DNA of 64,000 nt. Origin: Fusobacterium sp. IOR10 (GTDB lineage: Bacteria; Fusobacteriota; Fusobacteriia; Fusobacteriales; Fusobacteriaceae). Shown one piece after another: positions 8,722 to 17,257 of the stretch. The stretch covers positions 1-64,000 of the forward strand of contig NZ_WJWY01000004.1 of the NCBI RefSeq assembly GCF_010367435.1, read 5' to 3'. Position numbers and translations under genes: made by a program. Every line of letters starts with the position of its first letter. The first letter of the stretch is position 1. The notes below the pieces were generated by a model that was given only the letters and a program-made list of their open reading frames with translations, had not been told where the DNA came from and did no database searches.

Positions 8722-9750
8722 ATGGATATTAAAGAAGTAAAAAAAAATGCCAGAGAAAAAATGAAGGGATTTTGTAATGTCTGCAATGAATGTAACGGCA
8801 TTTGGTGTGCTGGTAAGGTTCCAGGTATGGGTGGTTGTGGAACTGGAGATTCTTTCAAAAGAAATTATAACAAATTAAAAAGAATTAGACTAATTCTAAA
8901 AACTATACATTCAGCAAAAAATCCTATCTTAGAAACATCTCTTTGGGGGGAAAAGTTATCTTTTCCAGGAATTATAGCCCCTATAACAGGTGCTAGTTAT
9001 AACTTTGGAAATGCTGTAAATGAAAAAGAATATGCAAATAATGTAATTAATGGAGCTGTGGATGCTGGAACTATTGGAATGGTAGGAGACGGGGGAGACC
9101 CTACATATCTTGAACTTGGTTTAAAAGCTATAAAGAAAGCTGGGGGAAAAGGTGTTGCAATTATTAAACCTAGAGATAATGAAGAAATTATAAAAAGAAT
9201 TAAAATGGCTGAAGAAGCTGGGGCTGTTGCAGTTGGAATAGATATTGATGGAGCTGGACTTTTAACTATGGCCCTATATAATCAACCTGTTGGTCCAAAA
9301 TCCTTTAAAGATTTGAAAACTTTAGTTGATTCCACTGACCTTCCTTTTATAGTTAAAGGTATTTTAAGTGTTGAAGAGGCTAAGCTTTGTCAAAGAGCTG
9401 GAGTTGATACAATTGTTGTTTCTAATCACGGAGGAAGAGTGCTAGATGATACCCTTGCCCCTTGTGAAGTATTAAATGAAATAGTTAAAGAAGTTGGATA
9501 TAAAGTAAATATTCTTGTTGATGGTGCTGCTAGAAATGGTGGAGATATATTAAAATACCTTGCCCTTGGAGCTAAGGGAGTTTTAATTGGAAGACCTATT
9601 ATTTGGGGAGCTGTTGGTGGAGGACAAGAGGGTGTTAAAATTATCTTAGAACAGTTTAAGAATGAGCTTTATAAAAATATGATTTTAACTGGTTGTGAAG
9701 AAACTACAAATATTTCTCCTAGAATAATCCATGAATTTATACTAGACTAA
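8722..9750 (+). CDS. FMN-dependent alpha-hydroxyacid dehydrogenase with cysteine-rich N-terminus
   Basis: This TIM-barrel flavoenzyme belongs to the glycolate oxidase/lactate dehydrogenase family. Key residues keep the family spacing: K212 in VKGILS, H236 and R239 in SNHGGRVLD, plus a C-terminal phosphate-binding GRPIIWG. It would oxidise a 2-hydroxy acid to a 2-keto acid. The first 40 residues carry five cysteines (C18, C21, C24, C29, C39) in a CxxCxxCx4Cx9C pattern, absent from classical members and suggestive of a metal or Fe-S site. The 342-residue length fits this anaerobe-type subgroup. It follows the exporter pair by 36 bp and ends at a strong terminator. Substrate unknown. Confidence 0.82.
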   Translation: MDIKEVKKNAREKMKGFCNVCNECNGIWCAGKVPGMGGCGTGDSFKRNYNKLKRIRLILKTIHSAKNPILETSLWGEKLSFPGIIAPITGASYNFGNAVNEKEYANNVINGAVDAGTIGMVGDGGDPTYLELGLKAIKKAGGKGVAIIKPRDNEEIIKRIKMAEEAGAVAVGIDIDGAGLLTMALYNQPVGPKSFKDLKTLVDSTDLPFIVKGILSVEEAKLCQRAGVDTIVVSNHGGRVLDDTLAPCEVLNEIVKEVGYKVNILVDGAARNGGDILKYLALGAKGVLIGRPIIWGAVGGGQEGVKIILEQFKNELYKNMILTGCEETTNISPRIIHEFILD

Positions 9751-9753
9751 TAC

Positions 9754-9779
9754 AAAAGACAGTATTTACTGTCTTTTTT
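9754..9779 (+). terminator. Rho-independent terminator after the hydroxyacid dehydrogenase
   Basis: AAAAGACAGT (9754-9763) pairs with ACTGTCTTTT (9768-9777) and is followed by T residues. The hairpin overlaps the stop codon of the convergent DMT transporter gene (9766-9768), so it may end both transcripts. Confidence 0.85.
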
Positions 9780-10665
9780 TATTATTAAAAGCTGAAACTA
9801 GTAAAACTGCAGAGGTAATAAAAGAAATTCCTATAATATCAGTTTTAACAAACACTGTTCCTAGCCATAAAAATGCAAATAAAGAAGCAGAAACAGGCTC
9901 AATACTTGCTATCATACTAGCTTTAGAAGCTCCTATTTCCAAAACTCCTTGTAAATATAATACAAAAGCTCCTATTGTCCCTATAAGAACAATACCCATA
10001 ATTGCCAAATAAGCATTTATATTTAATATTAGATTCATAGGTTCCCTATAAATAAATTCTTTCATTATAAAACCATTAAATATCATTGCATATCCCACTA
10101 CCACCTTTGATCCATATTTTTCAGTTAAATCTCCAGGTAATATTGAGTAAAGAAAAAATCCTACAGCAGATAATAATCCATAGAACAAGGCTTTTTTAGA
10201 AAGAACTAAATTTCCTAAATCTCCTCCAGTAGCAAGCATAGTTGTCCCTACTATAACGCATAAAAGTGCTAAAGACTCATATTTTGTAGGTCTTCTTCTT
10301 TCTTTACAACATACATAAACCATAATCAATACTGGTCCTATGTATTGTAATACTGTAGCTGTGCCAGCATTGGAATGAGAAATTGCTAACAAATAAAATA
10401 ATTGAGCTGGTAAAAGTCCAAAAAAAGCAAACAAAACTAATCTAAATAAATCTCTTTTATTTTTTAAAATATTTAAACTTTTATCCCTTTCATGAAACAA
10501 ATTAAATGCTAATAAAATTGTTCCTGCTGATAGCATCCTCACTGTGGTAAGCCAATAAGCATTAATATTATAATTTTCAAATAAATACTGCCCACAAGCT
10601 CCTGAAAATCCCCAACCACATGCTCCCACTATTGTAATAATAACCCCTCTGAAATTAGTATTCAT
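9766..10665 (-). CDS. EamA/DMT-family transporter
   Basis: An inner-membrane protein with about ten hydrophobic helices in two EamA repeats of about 140 residues; the first repeat begins GACGWGFSGACGQ and the second ends SIEPVSASLFAFLWLG, both typical of the drug/metabolite transporter superfamily. The open frame extends to an upstream Met at 10692, but GGGAGG precedes the ATG at 10665, giving 299 residues. Such proteins usually export amino acids or other metabolites; substrate cannot be read. It is a single-gene unit, convergent with the hydroxyacid dehydrogenase. Confidence 0.87.
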   Translation of the reverse strand: MNTNFRGVIITIVGACGWGFSGACGQYLFENYNINAYWLTTVRMLSAGTILLAFNLFHERDKSLNILKNKRDLFRLVLFAFFGLLPAQLFYLLAISHSNAGTATVLQYIGPVLIMVYVCCKERRRPTKYESLALLCVIVGTTMLATGGDLGNLVLSKKALFYGLLSAVGFFLYSILPGDLTEKYGSKVVVGYAMIFNGFIMKEFIYREPMNLILNINAYLAIMGIVLIGTIGAFVLYLQGVLEIGASKASMIASIEPVSASLFAFLWLGTVFVKTDIIGISFITSAVLLVSAFNNKKRQ

Positions 10666-10755
10666 AATTCCTCCCAATATAATTGTAGTCACTTGAATTA
10701 TAACATTTTATATTGAATAAAACCATCTCATCATAAGTTTTTTGAAAAATAAATA

Positions 10756-10780
10756 GAACCAAGAGAAAAACTCTTGGTTC
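10756..10780 (-). terminator. Hairpin after pflA
   Basis: GAACCAAGAG (10756-10765) pairs perfectly with CTCTTGGTTC (10771-10780) around a five-base loop. On the minus strand the tail is T-rich (CTATTTATTTTT) but not a clean T run. It lies 8 bp beyond the pflA stop, so it most likely ends the pflBA transcript. Confidence 0.65.
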
Positions 10781-10787
10781 CAATATG

Positions 10788-11507
10788 TTATACTAACTGT
10801 TTAAATATTTTTTTAGCTATTAATAATCTCTCTTCTGATAAAGGTTTGGTACCTAAAAGAGGATACTCTTTTTTTAATTCCTTATATTTAAAAACTCCTA
10901 AAGTGTGATATGGTAATAATTCTATTTTTTCTATATTCTTAAATTTTTCTAAATACTTTGCTAATTTAGTTAATAGCTTTTCATCATCTGTTATTCCTGG
11001 AACAATAACATGCCTTATCCATACAGGTTTATTTATTTCTTTTAAGTAGTCTAAAAATTTTAAAGTATTATCTAATTTAACTCCTGTTAAATTTTTATAT
11101 ACTTCTTTATCTATACATTTTATATCCAAAAGAACTAAATCTGTATATTTTAAAACTTCCTTCACTTTATCATCAAATATATATCCTGAGGTATCTAAAG
11201 CTGTATTTATATTGTTTTCCTTACATATTTTAAAAAGTTCCAAAACAAAATCACTTTGTAATAAAGGTTCTCCTCCACTTACTGTAAGACCACCATTTTT
11301 TTTGAAAAAGTTTTTATATTTTAATAATTCCTCAAATATTTCCTTTGGACTGACTAATTTATTATTTCCTTTAATGTCCCAAGTATCTGGATTGTGACAA
11401 AACTTACATCTCAATGGGCATCCTTGTAAAAAAACAACATATCTTATTCCTGGTCCATCAACAGTTCCAAAACTCTCGTAAGAATGAATATTTCCTAAAA
11501 TCTCCAT
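10788..11507 (-). CDS. pflA: Pyruvate formate-lyase activating enzyme (radical SAM)
   Basis: This enzyme uses a [4Fe-4S] cluster and S-adenosylmethionine to install the glycyl radical on PflB. The radical SAM cysteines are C30, C34 and C37 in GCPLRCKFCHNPDTW, followed by the glycine-rich GGLTVSGGEPLLQ segment that binds SAM. At 239 residues it is the short form, without an added ferredoxin domain, as expected for a PflB activase. It lies 16 bp after pflB and shares its riboswitch-controlled transcript. Confidence 0.96.
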   Translation of the reverse strand: MEILGNIHSYESFGTVDGPGIRYVVFLQGCPLRCKFCHNPDTWDIKGNNKLVSPKEIFEELLKYKNFFKKNGGLTVSGGEPLLQSDFVLELFKICKENNINTALDTSGYIFDDKVKEVLKYTDLVLLDIKCIDKEVYKNLTGVKLDNTLKFLDYLKEINKPVWIRHVIVPGITDDEKLLTKLAKYLEKFKNIEKIELLPYHTLGVFKYKELKKEYPLLGTKPLSEERLLIAKKIFKQLV

Positions 11508-11523
11508 AATCTCCCACCTAGCT

Positions 11524-13758
11524 TTATATTCTACTGTTTATTGTTCTTGATAAAACATCAAGTTGTTGTTCTCTTGTTAATTTATTAAAATTAACTGCGT
11601 ATCCTGAAATTCTTATTGTTAGTTGAGGATATTTTTCTGGATGTTCCATTGCATCTTCTAATAATTCTCTATCAAATACATTTACATTTAAATGTTGACC
11701 ACCTTCTGGAGTAAAATATCCATCTAATAATCCAACTAAATTATCAATTCTTCCATCTTTTTCTTTTCCTAAAGCTCCTGGTGCAATTGCAAAGGTATAA
11801 GAAATTCCATCCTCTGAATTATGGAATGGTAATTTGGCAACTGATAGTAATGAGGCTAATGCTCCATTGGTATCTCTTCCATTCATTGGATTTGCTCCTG
11901 GTGCAAAAGGTGTTCCACCTCTTCTTCCGTCTGGAGTATTCCCTGTTTTCTTTCCATAAACAACATTTGATGTTATTGTTAACATTGATTGAGTTGGTTT
12001 TGAATTTCTATAAGTTTCATGACTTCTTAAATGATTCATAAATTTTTCCATAACCATTACTGCTAGCTTATCACTTTCATCATTATTGTTTCCATAAGGG
12101 ATATAGTCTCCTTCTCTTTCAAAGTCAACAATTAATCCTGTTTCATCTCTTATTACTTTAACTTTACAGTCTCTAATAGCAGCTAATGAGTCAGCAACAA
12201 TTGATAAACCTGCAATACCTGTTGCTTGAGTTCTTTCAATATTTAAGTCATGAAGTCCCATTGCAAAAGCTTCATAGGCATATTTATCATGCATATAGTG
12301 GATTATTTTTAAAGCATTTACATATACTCCTGATAACCATTCCATAATTCTATCGAATCTCATCATTACATCATCATAATCTAAATAATCCCCTTTAACT
12401 GCTTCAAATCTAGGAGATATTTGTTTTCCACTTTTTTCATCTCTTCCACCATTTAAAGCATAAAGTAAAGCCTTTGCTAGGTTTGCTCTTGCTCCAAAGA
12501 ATTCCATTCCTTTTCCTATTTTCATAGGAGAAACGCAACAAGCAATTCCATAATCGTCTCCAAATTCAGGTCTCATTAGATCATCATTTTCATACTGAAT
12601 AGCTGATGTTTTTATAGAAACCTCTGCACAGAATTTCTTCCAATTTTCTGGCAATTTTTCTGCCCATAGTACTGTTAAGTTTGGTTCTGGAGCTGCTCCT
12701 AAATTATATAATGTATTTAAATATCTAAATGAATTTTTTGTAACTAATGGTCTTCCATCTGAACCAATACCACCAATAGATTCTGTTACCCAAGTTGGAT
12801 CTCCTGAAAATAATTCATTATATTCTGGAGCTCTTAAAAATCTAATAATCCTTAATTTTATTATAAATTGATCTATTAATTCTTGAGCTTCTTCCTCTGT
12901 TATAACTCCATTTTTCAAATCTCTTTCAATATAGATGTCTAAAAAAGTTGATGTTCTACCAAGGGAAGTTGCTGCTCCATCTTGATCCTTTGTAACTGCT
13001 AAATATCCAAAGTATACAAACTGTACAGCTTCCTTTGCATCCTTTGCTGGTTTAGTTACATCATAACCATAAGAGTCACACATTTTAACAAAATCTTTCA
13101 TAGATTTAGTTTGATCTGAAATTTCTTCTCTTCTTCTAATAGTTTCATCATCTAATTCTGCAATTTCCAATACTTGCATTTGAGCTTTTTTATCTTCTAT
13201 TAATCTATCCATACCATAAAGAGCAACTCTTCTATAGTCTCCTATAATTCTTCCTCTTCCATAGGCATCTGGTAATCCAGTTATAATTCCCACACTTCTA
13301 CAAGCTTTCATTTCCTCAGTATAAACTGAGAAAACTCCTTCATTATGAGATTTTCTATACTTTGTAAATACTTCTTCAACAAATGGATCAATTTCATATC
13401 CATAAGCTTTTAAAGATTTTTCAACTACTCTCAAACCACCCTTTGGATAAATACCTCTTTTTAAAGGTTCATCTGTTTGCATTCCCACTATTACTTCCAT
13501 ATCTTTATCTATATATCCTGGTTTATAAGCTGTTATTGATTGAGGTATTTTTGTTTCTGCATCTAATACACCTTTTTTTCCCTCTTCTTTTAATAATTCT
13601 GTTAATTTATTCCAAACTTTTTTAGTTTTTTCTGAACTATCCTTTAAGAAAGTATCATCACCTTCATAAGGAGTATAATTACTTTGAATAAAACTTCTTA
13701 CATCTATTTCACCTTGCCAACGTGCTTTGTTAAATCCTTCCCATGCTTTGTTTGTCAT
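11524..13758 (-). CDS. pflB: Pyruvate formate-lyase (formate C-acetyltransferase)
   Basis: This glycyl-radical enzyme cleaves pyruvate with CoA to acetyl-CoA and formate, the main anaerobic pyruvate route and a source of formate for 10-formyl-tetrahydrofolate. The catalytic cysteine pair is C407-C408 in GIACCVSP, and the radical site is G719 in RISGYAVNF near the C-terminus. The 744-residue length is normal. The start ATG at 13758 follows TAAGGAGGC. The leader carries a ZTP riboswitch ending in a terminator, so expression is tied to folate status; pflA follows in the same operon. Confidence 0.97.
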   Translation of the reverse strand: MTNKAWEGFNKARWQGEIDVRSFIQSNYTPYEGDDTFLKDSSEKTKKVWNKLTELLKEEGKKGVLDAETKIPQSITAYKPGYIDKDMEVIVGMQTDEPLKRGIYPKGGLRVVEKSLKAYGYEIDPFVEEVFTKYRKSHNEGVFSVYTEEMKACRSVGIITGLPDAYGRGRIIGDYRRVALYGMDRLIEDKKAQMQVLEIAELDDETIRRREEISDQTKSMKDFVKMCDSYGYDVTKPAKDAKEAVQFVYFGYLAVTKDQDGAATSLGRTSTFLDIYIERDLKNGVITEEEAQELIDQFIIKLRIIRFLRAPEYNELFSGDPTWVTESIGGIGSDGRPLVTKNSFRYLNTLYNLGAAPEPNLTVLWAEKLPENWKKFCAEVSIKTSAIQYENDDLMRPEFGDDYGIACCVSPMKIGKGMEFFGARANLAKALLYALNGGRDEKSGKQISPRFEAVKGDYLDYDDVMMRFDRIMEWLSGVYVNALKIIHYMHDKYAYEAFAMGLHDLNIERTQATGIAGLSIVADSLAAIRDCKVKVIRDETGLIVDFEREGDYIPYGNNNDESDKLAVMVMEKFMNHLRSHETYRNSKPTQSMLTITSNVVYGKKTGNTPDGRRGGTPFAPGANPMNGRDTNGALASLLSVAKLPFHNSEDGISYTFAIAPGALGKEKDGRIDNLVGLLDGYFTPEGGQHLNVNVFDRELLEDAMEHPEKYPQLTIRISGYAVNFNKLTREQQLDVLSRTINSRI

Positions 13759-13792
13759 TAAAGCCTCCTTAAATTTTATAAAATTTTATAAC

Positions 13793-13835
13793 AAAAAATC
13801 GACCGTCTAGGCTTAGATTGTGCCCAGACGGTCGA
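13793..13835 (-). terminator. Expression-platform terminator of the ZTP riboswitch
   Basis: On the minus strand TCGACCGTCT (13835-13826) pairs with AGACGGTCGA (13808-13799) over 10 bp, followed by six T residues (13798-13793). The 5' strand includes the conserved CCGUCU of the aptamer, so ligand binding and terminator formation compete. It lies 34 bp before the pflB start codon. Confidence 0.85.
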
Positions 13836-13890
13836 CTAATTTAAAACTATACTCCTTGTGGTTATTTCCACTGATCCGTCAGTTATATAG
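13821..13890 (-). promoter_or_regulatory. ZTP/ZMP riboswitch (pfl motif RNA) aptamer in the pflB leader
   Basis: The minus-strand leader shows the pfl-motif parts in order: a P1 stem CUAUA/UAUAG (13890-13886 with 13851-13847), the conserved ACUGACGG, a GUGG/CCAC hairpin, the AGGAG element, a short linker, and the hallmark CCGUCUGGGCA at 13831-13821. Known members bind ZMP/ZTP, which build up when 10-formyl-tetrahydrofolate is short, and turn expression on by preventing termination. Here this would raise formate production by PFL. The downstream terminator shares the CCGUCU strand. The class assignment is by recalled consensus, not by covariance search. Confidence 0.9.
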
Positions 13891-13927
13891 CTATTTATTT
13901 ACTTGTTTTTTCTTTCCTCTTGCATAG

Positions 13928-13956
13928 ATACTACTATAATTTTCTATTCTTGTCAA
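13928..13956 (-). promoter_or_regulatory. Predicted sigma-70 promoter of pflBA
   Basis: A perfect -35 TTGACA (13956-13951) and a -10 TAGTAT (13933-13928) are spaced by 17 bp. Transcription would start near 13921, about 30 bp before the riboswitch P1 stem, so the whole aptamer is in the leader. Confidence 0.75.
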
Positions 13957-13961
13957 TAATT

Positions 13962-14762
13962 TTATAAAAATATTTTTTTCAAATATCTAGCTTCACTATC
14001 TTCATCAGAAGTTCCTATTACTTCATTATTAGGTAAGGCTTTTTTTAATTTTTCACTGGCATTCCCCATAACCAAGCCTTTTCCAACAAGTTCTAACATT
14101 TCTTTATCATTTAGTCCGTCTCCAAAGGCTATAGTTTCTTCTAAAGATATTCCTTCCTTTTCCAATATTTCTGAAATAGATTTTCCCTTTGAAACACCTT
14201 TTTTCATAATTTCAAGACAAATATCCAAGGAAGCTGTAATATTTATTTTATTTGCAATTGTATTATCATTTTTTAATTTATTTTCCAATTCCTCTAAAAC
14301 GTTACTATCCCTACATATATAGGCGAATTTAGAAATATTATCTTTTTTTAATTCAGTTAAATTTACTATATCTGGAGTAAATCCAGATTCCTTATGATAT
14401 TCATTTACCTCTGGTACATCTATATTCACATACCATTTATCAAAGGTATATACATTTTGCATAATATTTTCTTCTAATGTTAAATTCAAAAAATACTCTG
14501 CGTAATCCTTTGGTATTGTATAATTCATAATAACTTTATTTTTATAATCGTGAACAACTGCTCCATTTGCTGATACTAAAAAAGAGTCTGCACCTAGTTG
14601 GTTTTTAAAACACATGGCATCCTTATGATGCCTTCCTGTTGCAATTATAAATTTTACACCTTTTTTTATTATCTTCCCTATTATTTCTTTACTATAATCT
14701 GAAATTTCATGATTTGAATTTAATAAAGTTCCATCCAAATCTGAAATTACTGCTTTATACAT
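13962..14762 (-). CDS. HAD-superfamily phosphatase of the Cof type
   Basis: A cytoplasmic haloacid-dehalogenase-type sugar or nucleotide phosphatase. Catalytic Asp8 and Asp10 are in SDLDGTLLNS, the threonine motif is IIATGR near residue 38, and the C-terminal AFGDGLNDKEML supplies the Mg2+-binding acids. The large type IIB cap between residues about 85 and 190 is typical of the Cof/YidA subgroup. The 266-residue length is normal. A 35-residue membrane microprotein ends 14 bp upstream and is probably co-transcribed. The substrate is not predictable. Confidence 0.88.
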   Translation of the reverse strand: MYKAVISDLDGTLLNSNHEISDYSKEIIGKIIKKGVKFIIATGRHHKDAMCFKNQLGADSFLVSANGAVVHDYKNKVIMNYTIPKDYAEYFLNLTLEENIMQNVYTFDKWYVNIDVPEVNEYHKESGFTPDIVNLTELKKDNISKFAYICRDSNVLEELENKLKNDNTIANKINITASLDICLEIMKKGVSKGKSISEILEKEGISLEETIAFGDGLNDKEMLELVGKGLVMGNASEKLKKALPNNEVIGTSDEDSEARYLKKIFL

Positions 14763-14775
14763 AGGTATCCCCTCA

Positions 14776-14883
14776 CTATTTTTTGTTTTTCTTGTTTTTT
14801 TTCATTCTTAAAATAAACCAAATTATTATTCCTATACTCACTGGTGCCATAGCTAAATTAGCTATTATTGCGTACTTCATCAT
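14776..14883 (-). CDS. Small membrane protein, 35 residues, upstream of the HAD gene
   Basis: The minus strand has ATGATG at 14883, nine bases after AAAGGGG, then an open frame of 35 codons ending in TAG at 14776-14778. The peptide has one membrane helix (about residues 5-25, including SIGIIIWFILR) and a strongly basic tail of alternating Lys and Asn. The HAD gene has its own GAGGGG site right after this stop codon, which fits a bicistronic transcript. A TTTATA-17-TATAAT promoter lies upstream. No homologue is recognised, so it is annotated on ribosome site, promoter and composition only. Confidence 0.6.
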   Translation of the reverse strand: MMKYAIIANLAMAPVSIGIIIWFILRMKKNKKNKK

Positions 14884-14929
14884 TAAAATCAACCCCTTTA
14901 TGCAAATAAAATATTTTAACTTTCTATTA

Positions 14930-14958
14930 ATTATACCATAAACTTCTGAAAATATAAA
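14930..14958 (-). promoter_or_regulatory. Predicted promoter of the microprotein-HAD operon
   Basis: TTTATA (14958-14953) and a perfect TATAAT (14935-14930) are spaced by 17 bp on the minus strand. The start near 14923 would give a leader of about 40 bases before the microprotein ATG. Confidence 0.55.
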
Positions 14959-14973
14959 ATATCAAAAATTTTG

Positions 14974-15002
14974 TTGACATTTTTTTTAAAAAGTTATAAA
15001 AT
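14974..15002 (+). promoter_or_regulatory. Sigma-70 promoter of groESL
   Basis: TTGACA (14974-14979) and TAAAAT (14997-15002) are spaced by 17 bp. The start near 15009 lies just upstream of the CIRCE operator, the usual arrangement for HrcA-controlled chaperonin operons. Confidence 0.8.
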
Positions 15003-15017
15003 TAAAATCGATGAACA

Positions 15018-15044
15018 TAAGCACTCACGTATATAGAGTGCTAA
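15018..15044 (+). promoter_or_regulatory. CIRCE operator (HrcA binding site)
   Basis: TAAGCACTC (15018-15026), nine bases, then GAGTGCTAA (15036-15044). This is the CIRCE inverted repeat TTAGCACTC-N9-GAGTGCTAA with a single mismatch. It predicts heat-shock control of groESL by the HrcA repressor, which is not in the window. Confidence 0.93.
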
Positions 15045-15066
15045 CAAAAAACAAGGAGGCTATAAA

Positions 15067-15339
15067 ATGAATATTAAACCAATCGGTGAAAGAATCTTAG
15101 TTGAAAAACTAAAAAAAGAAGAAAAAACAGTTAGTGGGATTATTTTAGCAGCTTCTTCTGCTGGAAGTAATCAAAATATTATGGAAATTGTAAGTATTGG
15201 AAATGGTGAGAAAGTATCTAATGAGTTTAAAATAGGAGATAAAATTATTTCTTCTGGATACTCTGGAACTACAATTAAACATAATAATAAAGAATATAGT
15301 ATTTTAAATTTTGATGATATTTTAGGTATTGTTGAATAA
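15067..15339 (+). CDS. groES: Co-chaperonin GroES (Hsp10)
   Basis: The 90-residue co-chaperonin forms the seven-membered lid of the GroEL chamber. It begins with the conserved MNIKPIGERILVE and ends with ILNFDDILGIVE. The mobile loop that contacts GroEL lies at about residues 20-32 (KTVSGIILAASSA). The start follows AAGGAGG. It is the first gene of the CIRCE-controlled operon, 35 bp ahead of groEL. Confidence 0.97.
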   Translation: MNIKPIGERILVEKLKKEEKTVSGIILAASSAGSNQNIMEIVSIGNGEKVSNEFKIGDKIISSGYSGTTIKHNNKEYSILNFDDILGIVE

Positions 15340-15356
15340 TTTTAATTACATAATAA

Positions 15357-16988
<1,632 letters not shown>

Positions 16989-16995
16989 TTAACTT

Positions 16996-17030
16996 AGCAA
17001 AGATACTTTTAGTATCTTTGCTTTTTTTTT
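16996..17030 (+). terminator. Rho-independent terminator of groESL
   Basis: AGCAAAGATAC (16996-17006) pairs with GTATCTTTGCT (17012-17022) around a five-base loop, followed by nine T residues. Confidence 0.92.
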
Positions 17031-17038
17031 AAAATTTA

Positions 17039-17067
17039 TTGACTTTTTTTATTTATTTTGATATAAT
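17039..17067 (+). promoter_or_regulatory. Promoter of tRNA-Gln
   Basis: TTGACT (17039-17044) and a perfect TATAAT (17062-17067) are spaced by 17 bp. The predicted start near 17074 is 14 bp before the tRNA. Confidence 0.85.
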
Positions 17068-17087
17068 TCAAAGGCAACATTACAAAT

Positions 17088-17162
17088 TGGGATGTCGCCA
17101 AGCGGTAAGGCATCGGACTTTGACTCCGTTATGCGTTGGTTCGAATCCAGCCATCCCAGCCA
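17088..17162 (+). tRNA. tRNA-Gln (anticodon UUG)
   Basis: The 75-base sequence folds as a cloverleaf: acceptor TGGGATG/CATCCCA, D arm with AAGCGGTAAGGC, anticodon loop CTTTGAC (anticodon TTG), T arm with GGTTCGAATCC, discriminator G and an encoded CCA. It matches the layout of E. coli tRNA-Gln closely. It is a single-gene unit with its own promoter and terminator. Confidence 0.97.
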
Positions 17163-17176
17163 TATATAAAATTATA

Positions 17177-17200
17177 AACCACTATATTAGTGGTTTTTTT
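17177..17200 (+). terminator. Rho-independent terminator after tRNA-Gln
   Basis: AACCACTA (17177-17184) pairs with TAGTGGTT (17188-17195), followed by T residues to 17200. Confidence 0.85.
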
Positions 17201-17207
17201 TATATAA

Positions 17208-17246
17208 ATAAAAAAACTAGTTAGCATATAAAAATACTAACTAGTT
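17208..17246 (-). terminator. Rho-independent terminator after glyS
   Basis: On the minus strand AACTAGTTAG (17246-17237) pairs with CTAACTAGTT (17224-17215), followed by a T run. It lies 11 bp past the glyS stop codon and ends the long minus-strand operon. Confidence 0.87.
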
Positions 17247-17257
17247 ATCTATAAATC

